NCBI GenBank assembly: GCA_000499405.2
Contig: HG738138.1
Span: 4,142,368 to 4,206,367 of the forward strand
Source of the DNA: Onchocerca volvulus
Lineage: Eukaryota; Nematoda; Chromadorea; Rhabditida; Onchocercidae
Length of the DNA: 64,000 nucleotides
Direction of reading: 5' to 3'
A model generated the notes under the pieces. It worked only from the letters and a program-made list of their open reading frames with translations. It did no database searches and was not told the origin of the DNA. Each line of letters opens with the position of its first letter. Positions within the stretch are counted from its first letter, which is position 1. A program made the position numbers and the translations under genes. Below are positions 37,491 through 49,500 of the stretch, piece after piece.

Positions 37491-37565
37491 TCCCCATGGA
37501 TTAAGGGTAAATTTATTAGTTAAAATATTTTATAAATTCATCTAATATTGATTATTCACTCTCAG

Positions 37566-40500
37566 AATTTAGGAATCTTCAAATTACCGCGACTAATACT
37601 GCATGCAGATCAGTACTATCTGGTTAAGCGTAATGCTGTTGGTATGTCATGTCAGATAGAGCCAGGTTGGCGTGGAGCAACAATGGTCGATGTACATTGG
37701 ATCAAGGACGGTGTACCTATCAGCGAACTCGCAAATGAAAATATGCGCAACGAGTTGCTTGTCGATGGGCCTACGTAATTTTTTCATCTGTAATTAAATA
37801 CTCAAATTAAATGAAGTCAGTCTTAGAACCTGGACAGAATAATACTGTAGCCAATTTAGGGGCTTTGTAAAATACGAGTTTTTTTTTGTTGTTGTAATAT
37901 CTGTGAATACTGAAATCGATATCAACTTATAGGTTGAAAATACAAAATGGAAGACATCATGCTGAAGGAGATTATCAATGTTCAGCTCTGATACGTGGTG
38001 TACGACTGTCAAATGGGAAACATATTGGTACACGCCTTGTATCCGCGCCAGTAAAATTTCGTCGTGCCAGGATTACCAAATTTGAGAAAGTTGCATCGGA
38101 GGTTTTATATCTCCTATTTTTAGTCTTCATTAGATTTTTGCTTTAATTCATTGCTATCTGTAAATAAGTCGGTATTTGAAACGAAACTTTTTGTTCTTCA
38201 GAGTATAACTGTTCTGCAAGGACAGATTGCTCGTTTACCATGCTCGGGAATGCCTGATGTGGTTCCTGGCCCTCCTGAGATAACGTTCGAGAAAGAAGGT
38301 CATGATAAACTTCTGGGAATACCGGGTAATGATTATTGAATTTCAATTTTATAAACAATGAAATAAGAACTTTTATTTTTCGATGAAATTTACGTTTGAT
38401 TAATAGAATATTTGAAAATTCTGTAATTGGTACTGAATTGTTATTAATAGGATTACCTCTCACAGCACAAATTTCAATTTGTTTAAATTAAAGTTTGCAC
38501 ACAAAACATATTTCATTGTATGTACAAGTATATATAAAGTCATCGGAGTTAGTTCTGCTGATTTCTTTACTGTTTGCAATGTGATTATTATTAATGTGCA
38601 AATTTTTGTTCCTCATTAGTGAGAAAGCGTCAAGAAAGCTACAAAAACTAACATCATAAGAAATTTGACTTTTTAAAAGCCATAGTTCATTCTATAGGTG
38701 ATGAAAGATATCTCTCGACATCATCCGGTATGCAAATACCTTTGTCAAAATTATCAGATTCAGGCAATTATTATTGTGTTGTTCGTAATACATTTACCAA
38801 TCAGACCCGAAAATCACCGTATTTTGTTAAGTTAGAAGTGAGTTTTAAGATTTTATTGAATTAAAGGTGAATTTTACGACTTTTCCTGTTCCTAAACAAT
38901 TCTTTGATATCACATGCTTTTACTTCAAAGTTTTGGATGTTTCACTGATTTAAATTTGTGAATCATTCTTGTTTGATTATGCAGTGAGAAATAAGAAAAA
39001 TGAGGGAAATGATTTTTTTTTTCTTTTTTTTTTTTTGCAAAGGTCATTTCTTCAATAAATTTGAACATAGCAGTTGCATATTTAGACTTAGCACTACTCA
39101 TTTTATTAAATACTGCACATTATTTTCAGCTTACACTATTCTTGATGTGTGCTCATGCTTGGAATGAAGTTTTTTATTACCGTCATTCCTGAGTTTCATT
39201 TTATTTTTTATTATACAGGTACTGCCAAAAAGGTACAACAGCATTGAGCCTGTGCTTCTTTATCCTGTAACATTATCCACAGTTGATCGACCCATTGTTG
39301 TTGATGTTGTCAAGGGACAAACTGCGCTTCTGGAGTGCATCGTCACATCTGCAAAGATTGTTTGGACAAGGGTAACCAATCCTCTACCATACTTCTCATA
39401 ACTTTCATTCATTGGCCAATGTGAGATTGAAAATGAGTAATTTTATCGATAATAGGAAAAAGAAGAATGATTCTTTTCTTGTAAAAATGTGAAATGAAGA
39501 TTAAAAAGAGTTATAGCTTTATGTTTAATATTTTTTCAATTAATCTTTAGCTCTATGCGGGAGAAATAGAAATATCAGTTAGTAGCGAAAAAATACGACT
39601 GCGTCAAATTTGGGGTAATTTGCAAATTCAACAAGTAAATGAAGCAGATACCGGTATTTATATTTGTGAAAGTATGGCGCTATTTTCTCATGCTGCTACT
39701 GAGTTTCCCAAAGTTTATTATAATCTTCGGGTGCATGCACCAACCGATGTACAGCTTTTGTTGGGACAACTTGCTGCAGACAAGAGCTGGAAGGTAAAAC
39801 AAAATAAATTCATCTTTTTCAAAAATTTTGCTTTCACCAATTTTTCTTTTGAAATTTGTTTAATTTCGCGAAAGGTCTCAACCAAAAGTGATTCTGGATT
39901 GAATTATTTCACTCAAGATCCATGATGTTGATGTTTCAAATTGGATTTGGTTTTTTTTTTCCTTTTTTTTTTTTCGAATAATCATATTTCATATATTTCA
40001 TACTTTTCGCAATTTTTCGATACTTCTCGAAGTTTTATGCCGAAACTATTTCTGACCCGAGATTTTAACAATTTCAGTTGAGCTGTTTGGCGCTTAATTT
40101 ACATTATGAGATTCCGATGGTGTATATGAATGGGTTGGCATTGATTGATGCAATGGATAAGCTTGGTATACCACCGCATACTAATTTCTTTACGAATCCG
40201 ATCAATGCCACATTGACTTCTAGTGTTGCATTATCAGGCAGTGTGCAGGTACATTCACACTCTCGGCAAGATCTGTCTGTTCGCAATTTCATAAATCATG
40301 CAATGAACTCCTCGTGGTACTACAGTTATCACATTACAGTGTATATCACGACCAGCGATGGATGAAGCAGAAGTGTACGGGAATGGCTTGGAACGTGGTA
40401 GAGCGATGAATTTATATGTTGATAATCGAGTTAATCAGCAGATTAATTTAATTTTACAAGGACCGGAAAATTCCACCAAGATAGTTGGTGAAACGGCGCA

Positions 40501-40985
40501 GATGGTTTGTTTGGTTGTACCACGAACGACCAAGACAATTTGGACCAAAGGTTTGTTTGAATTCCGAGTATTTATAATAACTGAAAAAGAAAAATGAAAT
40601 TCTGAAGGATCTGCATCCTCAAATTAAAAGAAATAAGTGAGAGCGATAATCAAATTCAAATGAACTAATGTTTTTGAGATTTGCTCATCTTCACTTTCCA
40701 CATTTTAAGTTTTCATATTTTTTTTTTTTTTTTTTTTATGCAGATGGCAAACGTATGGCACTAATTGGAAAAAAACGTATTCGATTGGTTGGAACAGCAA
40801 GTTTGCAAATTTCCGATGTACAATTGGAAGATGAAGGGTGGTACACTTGTGAAGTGACTGATAATACAAATCACATGACACTTTCCAGTGCCTATCTAAA
40901 AATCATTCGTAATCATTATTTATCGTATTGCTTTCTAGATTTGTAAAAAAATTGTTAAAAATTCTCGAAATTACAAAAAAAAAAG

Positions 40986-41016
<31 letters not shown>

Positions 41017-44000
41017 CAGCAAAGGAAGTTGCTTTACAAGATAAGAAAGAGAAGGGGATAGAAAATCAAGGGAATACATTCTCTGATAATGCTGATGCTG
41101 TGCAGTATCAAGAAGACGAGGTTTAATTTGTTTAAATTGCACTTCAAAGTAGATAAATACTCAAAAAACGAATTTTAATGGGAGAATTTCCTGATGCTTA
41201 GAAATTTATTTGACAATGCATTATAAGCAATTTTTGTGTATTTGTTTGTCATACAAGAATGCGAACTCATAATTTTCGGCATCTATCTGCTTATTTGATT
41301 TAAACTTCTTGAATTTCAAAGAAATACTTTGGATTTTTCGATTTCAAATGAAAAATAGACTGCAAATGTTGAAGGAAGAGAAAAAAGAGCAGTTGGAAAC
41401 GGATGGATGGAGGGAATTTTCAATGAATGTGCCACGAGCGTTCATTTCCGGAAGAAGTGTGCGAGTGCTGTGGTCACTACCCAAAAGTTATTTATTTTTC
41501 AACAAAATCGCCGCATTTCAAGTTGAATTTCGAACTGAAAATAATGACAAGAAATGGATCATGGGTGATGTGGTAGACGGACATGTGCGCGCTGTCACTA
41601 TCAAAGCATTGCTTCCTGGAAATAAGTTGGATTATTTTATGTTTTTTCTTTTCCCGTTGGAGTTTAGAAAAAGTGCCAAAAAGAACCTACTTATTTGTTA
41701 ACTACTTATTTGGAAATAGTTCAAACATGAAGGAAAAGAATCTTGGAAAATTTGAAGATCAAAATTACAAAACATCAAAACCTTGAAAACTTATGAAGTG
41801 ACACCATAGCTTCCGATTTCTGTCACATAAGGAAAATCATTTTTGCTAATGAAACGCTGATAGTCATATTATTCAGTAAATAGAATTTATAAGCTATTGA
41901 ATTTGCAAAATTATAAATGGTTTGCAGAATTTCAAATATACAACAAAGCTTTGACTATAAATTATGAAAAATTCACATTTCAGGTACCAATTTCGAGTTT
42001 TAGCGAAGATGTTGAATGAGAGTATTATAACAAGTCCATCTACCGATTGGCTCAAGATTGAGAAGGCAGTTGAAAGTGATGACGAAATCAATGCACAACT
42101 TGATATCACCTTTTTTCCAGTTTCGGATACCGTCCTTCAATTGCATTGGAATTACACTGATCCGAACTACTTAAGATCTCCCAAAACTTTTCTCGTTTCA
42201 TATGCTAATGTATCTGATAAAGACTACACCCATACGGTACTTTCACATTAGATTAGATGCAAAATTTCGAAAATCTTAAGTCTTCTGAATAGTTCAGAAT
42301 CATGAAACATCTATCGTTATTGATATTATTCATTATTTCTTTGCAATCAAAGTGCACTGTTTCAGATACGACTGAACAGTTCATTTTCGATGACTAATAT
42401 AAGTAATTTAATACCTTCTACGGAATATCGAGCCATTGTCGAAGTCGAATTTTCTGACAAAACGAGCCAACGAAGCAAACCATCTGTGGCACGTACTTTA
42501 GGTTGAATTTTGTTCAATACAACGAATTCTCAGTCACGATTTTATTAATTATTTAATTCCTATACTTTTGATTCACTTCCTAATGTTTCTATTTTTTTGT
42601 CATTTATATAGATAAGACGTCACAAAACTCGACAACCAACAATTCCACAAGTCTTTTGTCATTATTTAATTATCGTTTCTCGTATATGACGTCAAGCTGG
42701 AGCACTCAGAACGCCATTTTTTTCCTCATTGCTTCTTTCCTTGCCCTAACTATTTTTATTATGTTTGGTTTATTGTTATACAGTCTGAGACAACGACATG
42801 TAAGAAAAATTGGTAGGGGTACGTTTATTTTTCAAATAATTTTGTTTTAAAAAATTAACATAACTTCATTCAATTCCGAAACTTCTTCAAACAGAAGCAG
42901 AAATATGTTCTGCGATTGGATGATTAGCAGTTCTTCAACTAAAATGAGTTAAAATTTTATTGCTGCTGAAAATCACTCTCTTTTTTATTACAAGTAGTTT
43001 GCTCTCATTTCAAGCTGCTCGTGGTAAATTCATGGACACATCGCATAAAATATTCAATGAACAGCGGGTTCAAAAATCACATCTTTACTACGAGCCAGCG
43101 ATAGCAATGTCGGCTATAAGTGATGTGAATGAATTAACTCCCCTTAAGATGAAGGTTAATAACAAAAATTTTGGCCGAAATTTCAATTCTTTTATTTAGC
43201 AAAGCAGAAAATCGAACTTCTAGGTACGTTCACATACGTAGGAGGACAATAATTTGAGCAAAACCCTATTTTAGAAGAACTGAAGTTTCCGTAAGAAAAT
43301 TGTCCATAAAATAATTACGCATGAAAAAGTTTTTTTCTGTGGCACGTGCATGAAACATATGCATGCAAATTAGTCACCTTTCTAAGAACTAAAGGCATTC
43401 ATTTCCAACTAAAAAAGAATGAAAGCGAATAATATATTGTTTATTTTTCAGTTTAATGAAAATCGGCCAATTTCTGTTGCGTCTTTGAAAAGTTTTTCAT
43501 TCAGCAAAGATGACGACATCATGCCCAATCTGTATGGTGAAGAAGAGAACTTTTTGGAGGGAAGGAACGCTCTTGCTTCATTCAAAGGTTAGTGAAACTT
43601 GGTCAAATTCAAAATAGATCAGTTCAAGTTGACCATATAGTGCTGATGCGTAAACTGCGAATAGTTGTACAATTTGACTTCTATTTTATTTAATTGTGTA
43701 AATTATGCCCAAGATTTAGTAGATAAAATTTTATTCAGATAAATTATGGACTAATGGGAAAATATATGAAAACGTGGTATCAGAAGCTAATAACATTCAG
43801 AGACCAGTGCAAAGAGCTTTGCAAGCTAATGATAACCATGACAAATCTTTCTCGTTAAAAGGTTATTCCTGCTTTCGTAGTTGCACTTTTTTTTTTCCTC
43901 ATTCTAATCATGTTTTTAAAAGAAATCATGTTAGCTGCAAGATAAGTAGTCTATCGATCCACTGACCATCGGTGATCTTGGTTATTTTTTGAGTGAATGA

Positions 44001-44842
44001 CATGGCTTGCAGTATCACTGCCCCTTAAAAAATGCAACTCACGCAAATCAGCTTAGTCTTCTACATTAACTTATTTTTGAAATTCCAGCTATCGCTAGAG
44101 ACTTTACAGGAATTATAAATAATGGCGAAGTGATACCGCCAAACCATACCACAATTATATCTCCTGAAGCGCAGTTACTGGCGTCAAGACGGTAAATGGA
44201 GTTCTTCTTTTTTAAATCGAAAATGTTTTTAAAAAATATGATATGAACTCATCTAAAGTTATTCATAATTCTTCCATTTCTTTTTTAATTTTTTCTTACC
44301 TAAAAAACTAAAGAATATTGATATTTCCTTAATACTTGTAGCACTATATTTCCATCTTTCCACCGTTAAAAGACATTTTGATAAGAATTAGTATTTAAAT
44401 AGTAATACTAGCAGCACTATATTTCCGGTTAATAAAATGAAAGAGTTGTTAACATTTATTTCAAGTTATGGGAATTAGCTTTGGAGCAAAGTACTTGAAA
44501 AAAAAAAAAAAAAAAAAACATCGAAGGCACTAAATATTGCTTATAAATTTGCACAACTTCAACTTAAAAATCTTCTTTAGTATGGAAAAAAACAGCACAC
44601 AATGCATAGCACCGTCGGCAACGTCAAGTGGAACAACTGATGACTCGTCTAGAAACAGTCAGATATCCTCCTCGACAGATGGTTGTTACTTGCATACATT
44701 TAAATCCCAAGCGTCAAACACGACAAGTTTCATGTGTACTACATTTAATAAAGGGAGAATAAAGACAAACCATCATCAATCTCATGAAGTCAGACCAACT
44801 GTTAGTGATAAAAATTTATGGCCTCCATCTTCTGAGAGCTGA
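37566..44842 (+). CDS. Ig/FNIII single-pass membrane receptor, 5' exon(s) missing
   Basis: Nineteen exons give about 1096 residues: 37566-37774, 37933-38101, 38202-38325, 38698-38837, 39219-39371, 39551-39793, 40078-40248, 40340-40550, 40744-40908, 41020-41120, about 41375-41625, 41984-42236, 42366-42501, 42612-42812, 43015-43154, 43452-43587, 43739-43861, 44089-44191, 44581-44842. Ig-type Cys pairs with DxGxYxC-like endings (EGDYQC, DSGNYYC, DTGIYIC, DEGWYTC) indicate five Ig-like domains; the fourth is atypical and lacks the core Trp. Two FNIII-like domains follow (WSLPKSYLFFNKIAAFQVEF; LQLHWNYTD to STEYRAIVEVEF). A membrane segment (FFLIASFLALTIFIMFGLLLY) precedes a cytoplasmic tail of about 270 residues with tyrosine motifs such as IYENVV. 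The first exon starts mid-protein, so a signal-peptide exon lies upstream. The architecture suits a cell-adhesion or guidance receptor (Robo/CDON/Ihog-like), but the family is not settled. The acceptor of the 41375-41625 exon is weak. Confidence 0.8.
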
Positions 44843-46537
44843 AAATATTGCTTAAATTCCTCAAACTTTCATTCGTGTCAATCAGTAGGTTTAATAAAAT
44901 GCGTTCCTATCGGATGAAATGATATAAGCCTGAGGTATTATGAGTCTTTTCATAGAAAGAATCATTTGGGAGACAAAAGAATTGACACAGGCAATGTATT
45001 ACTCAATGTAACTTTACTTTATTTCATGACCAAATTTCAAGAATGGATGATAAATCTACAAAGAGTAGCACCTTAGAGAACAATACTTTTCTCTCTTCGA
45101 GGCTTTCATTTCTAATATCTCCGTGAATGGATCGTGCTGCAATAAACAATTTCGGGTATACCACCAATAAAAAATTTCTAATTTATACAAGTTTGTCACG
45201 TCATTTTATATCTTTTTTTGTTGCTCACCTTGACAATGCTGCCAAAATAAAACGCATATAAGCAGTTTCAAATTGCACGACTTCACTTACCTCCAGCCAT
45301 TTTGGAAAATGCCTTATGCAGATTTAGTTTGTTTCGCTTCTCCTTTATGTTTTCTCAATTTTCTGTATCATGTATTATTGTACTCCTCGAAAGGAAAACT
45401 TTAGGAAAATCTTTTATCTTATTAACTTGGACAGAGAACTATACAAATTCGGAAACTTCAATTCTAGTTCCACGATGGTGAAAATAAACGAGACAGGGAC
45501 TTAAAACTTAAGTTACTCTGCTTGACCAGACTCCGAATATTTCTGGAGTTCACTTTCACTGATGATTCGCAGCAGAACATCCAAGCAGCCTATGCACAAC
45601 GCACATCAATCCTATACTTTTATCGTGGAAACAATTGTCAAGCAGCGCGCTATTTTACGCCACCAGATAGCACTATGAAAACTCATCTTTTTGTACGAAA
45701 TAGAATCTCAACACTATTAACAGTCCGAGAAAGAATGCACTGAAAGGAATGACCCGATTCGGCAATATTTCTTCTTCTATAAAAAGTTTTTCTAAATGTA
45801 CGAAACTGTAGTATTACAATATGCTTGCAAAAAAATGATTCTCTTTCCCATCGCAAGATTTTAATATGGATCAAAATACTAACAGCAATATTCTATCGAA
45901 AGACGCCATAATAATCACATTCATGGAAAATAACGAGTTACAGTGCATAATCAAATTTCCAGAACGTAGACAAAAATCTTCAGAAATAAACCTAACAAAA
46001 TCAAAGTCACGACTGTTTGCTTCCATGAAAACTTCAAGTTCTCGTGTGAAATTCCGAATATTTCAAAGTTCCTATCAGAGCGCTCGAACACATTCAAAAA
46101 ATAATGGAAGATGGATGAAACAATGGGAATTCAAAAACAACTAAATTACTGAATAAGGGAAGCATTTTTTAAAAAAATAGAATACATAATTATTGGTGGC
46201 AATTTTGTACTTGCGATATGGCATTACTCAGGTGGCTACTGCAAAAAAAAAAAAAAAAAAATGGCAAATATAGATAATAAGCAATGTATGATCTTCCCCA
46301 CCAAAGAGTATAATTTCATATATTCATTTCAGATTCCATCCCATTATGTTTCATAATATTTATAGGATTCGGCTTCTCGCACTCTCCCTCCCCTTCCCAT
46401 ACTTTAAACCAGCTGAAATGTACAACAGCAAAAATTCTCATTTCTATTGTCACCAGTCAATGATTATTTTTACCAAAATCGTTATAATAAACTAGTAAAT
46501 CATAACCATTCTAATATTCTACAATATAGTAATTTTA
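44843..46537. other. Intergenic region between convergent genes
   Basis: The region lies between the 3' ends of the Ig/FNIII gene (+) and the TRABID-like gene (-). Short open frames (45522-45743, 45866-46144, both +) have no motifs, no splice support and no convincing start context. An A tract lies at about 46243-46261. On the minus strand AATAAA overlaps the TRABID-like stop codon (CCTTAATAAA), which would give an extremely short 3' UTR if used. No gene is called. Confidence 0.6.
44893..44898 (+). terminator. AATAAA polyadenylation signal for the Ig/FNIII gene
   Basis: An AATAAA lies about 50 bp after the TGA stop at 44840-44842. The position suits a short 3' UTR. Confidence 0.45.
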
Positions 46538-49500
46538 TTAAGGTGATTTGCCGCCAATCCGGCCCACTTTTGAAGCACTATCTTCAGAAACTGCAATCGC
46601 ATTCTGCACCTAAAAATCTCATTTCTGCATTATGAATATGTCGTTAAAACACTTCATCCGACACTGGGACGAAATATTTGATAAGGACAGCCGCATTAAA
46701 AATGTGAAAAAAGAGAATATTTTGTCATAATGACAAAAGTAAACTTATCATTAGAAACCCTGAATATCTATTTCAGAAAACTTCGACACAATCTCCAAAT
46801 CAGGGAAGAACAATCTAAGTATTTCAAAAGAGCAATACGACAAACTCATTAATCAAGGACATAAAAAATATTACCTCACAATCTTCGCGAATTATTTTCG
46901 GAAAATGCGCTTTAATCCAATCTTCTGAAAAATTGCAATTTTTGTTTCATGAACTTCGTTACCGAAAACTAAGTCAGTTATAATGAGTATGCAATATAAA
47001 ATCTTGGAAATTTTACAGTAGATGAAAACATTAAACAAGAACTTACTCCACAACAGAAAGCCCAAATCATTCTTTGCATGAGCTGAACCAAATGTTGAGT
47101 GATAAATCCACTGCTGCCCATTACAATCCACATCAACAACAATGTTGTCCTTAACGAAATCTTCTGCTTCCTTTGCATCCATCACAAACTGCACATACTC
47201 AGTAAGAGGATAAGGTGGACAGCGTATGTAGCGATAAATACGTGATGGACGACCTGTTTCTACTCGTCCTAAATCACAACAAATTTAAATAGTTCTAGTC
47301 TAGTTTTTACAACTTCATATAAGCTCATATGCTCTAAAATAATTGGAATCTTTTCGAAGTATAGTAATATGATGCAGTTCTATTCTGTTTGAAAAGAAAG
47401 TCCGCGATCTAAGATAAATGGATGAATTTTGTTAGTCCTTTATTTCTTCCGAATTTTGTTTATGTTTGGGAAAATGCTAATCGAACAATACAATGATAAA
47501 ACTAACCAACAATGGGACGTGGAGGTAATACAAGCGCATGAAAATTGCCATTCATATAGCCAAGCAACAAAGGTGGGCATAATCGATAGTTGTTCAAACC
47601 AGGCAGTTGTGGGTAAAATCCTTCAACTGGATGCTTCCAACCATCACGACGTCTATCCCGAGCAGGGAATGGATTTAATTTTGATGATTCAATAGGAAAT
47701 ACAATGATTGGACGATTCAACACCTGTGCCAAAACAAGTATATGAATCTGAAATAACATTAAGACAAAGCTGACTTAGACAAGTGCAAACAAGGTTTGAA
47801 AATATTTCCTTTAATACTGCTACAAAAAACAAGAAACTGCAAATACCTGCTCTAATGGGAAACCAGGATCGTTGCACTCGATAATGTTTGACCAATGACG
47901 TTGCATCATCCAAATATCGAAATTTAATCCGAGTTTCATTAAAGAAGTTGCCCATCGACCTCGAAAGCTAAAGAAATTTACTAGAAGAACGGAGGCATTA
48001 TTTTATATTCATATTTCAGTTCAAAAGATAAGTATAATTCTTAATGAGATTAGTTAATGAAAACGAAAAATGTGATAGTAAAAATAAAGAGGAACATTTA
48101 ATTTAAATAAATTTACTTAGTTTCCATTGCATATAGCGTGTGGTATAATGCATCACGAAGTGTATTACTTTTGTCAATTACACCCCACAATGCCTGAAAG
48201 GAATCAAGCAATGAAGTTTTAAAAAACAAAAAAACAAAGCAATATCAGCCAGTCCTTAAACAGCTCTGTACATCAATTCTATTATTAATTTACAACACAG
48301 ATTTCAACTGGTAACATATATACAAACCTGTGAAACTGCATCCACAAGACTGTGTCCTCCTCCACGATTTCGCAACAATAATGGTGCATAAGTCTGACAA
48401 CCTGTTGGTCCTGACAGAGAGTGTGCATCCATGCAACACACTGTGTCAAGTATTTCTAAAATTGAATTCATATGATGAAAAAAAATGTATTAGAATTTCT
48501 ATTTAAATAATTTTTTATTCTCCTTTTTTCTCCAACTCTAAGATAGCTGGTGAATTTTGAATAATTCTGAATAATTCTCAAGATGACAAGCACATCTGGC
48601 AAAAATCAATAATGTTCACTACGGTAAACTCGTTTTTAGAAAATAATTATAAAATTTCAATATCTTACGACGATCATCGAGATCCATTAGGACACGAAGA
48701 TTATTTTCGCCGGAAACTACCCATGGTCGCAAATCATAAATTGCTGAAAAATTTTTGCTAAAGCTCTTGTACATCCAGATAAACCAGCTTACTAAGAATC
48801 TAATTCAGATTGCTTAAACCATAGCAGCTCACTATTACGAAATTGGTGTTTTTTCCTGAGACTAACCATAACATTTACAAAGGTCAGATTTCCGATCAAA
48901 TAATATAGGTATGCATCACAAATAATAATAGTAATATAACAAGCAGAATGCTGACATATCAATCAATATTAGAAAATCACCATTTGGCAGAGTGAACAAG
49001 GCATTATTGTTGGCGACACGCGTCATATCATAATCTTCGTACATACTTTCGCGTATTTTCTTGTGAATTTCATCAGAAGAGTCACCACTTGCTCCAAAAA
49101 AGAAGTATATATATATTATAAGAAAAAAATGTGACAATTGCATTGCAATTCCTCAGTTTTTTTAAACATGAAGAGCATTCCTAGCTGCAATCCAGAGAGC
49201 ACACATTTGTCAGAAAAAGCAAAAGAATCCATAAAAGAGATAACAAGAAATAAAAAAAAGAACCAATCTATGTTTTCAAGAAAAAAAATAAAAGTCACAA
49301 AGAAAAAAAACTAATACGACCTAAAAAAACAAATAATTGATTTTTCGGACAAGAACAAAATTAATGCATACCTAATCCTGGAATTGCAACTGTACAAGAT
49401 AATGAATCCATGAAAAATCTTGGCACACTTGCCAAAATCCTGCTGTTCTTGCTTCGAATAATATCAATAATTGAGCGATTGACAACTGTTGCTGCACTCT

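Larger units (their letters stand above)
21934..37565. other. 15.6 kb gene-poor region between two divergent genes
   Basis: The region separates the start of the MET-like kinase gene (-) from the first recognised exon of the Ig/FNIII receptor gene (+). No conserved protein, transposase, reverse transcriptase, rRNA or tRNA was recognised on either strand. It should contain promoters for both genes and the missing signal-peptide exon(s) of the Ig gene. About 28200-29100 is less AT-rich and repeat-bearing and is the likeliest regulatory stretch. Small repeats, hairpins and one long ORF are listed separately. Confidence 0.6.

Noticed and set aside
41309..41701. Whole 130-codon frame as one exon of the Ig/FNIII gene
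   Set aside because: Only the central part matches the FNIII-like domain; the donor at 41625 is needed to join KYQFRVLA in the next exon, and the left part does not match the incoming phase.
45866..46144. 92-codon plus-strand frame between convergent genes
   Set aside because: Lies in the expected 3' UTR or intergenic zone, with no motif or splice support.
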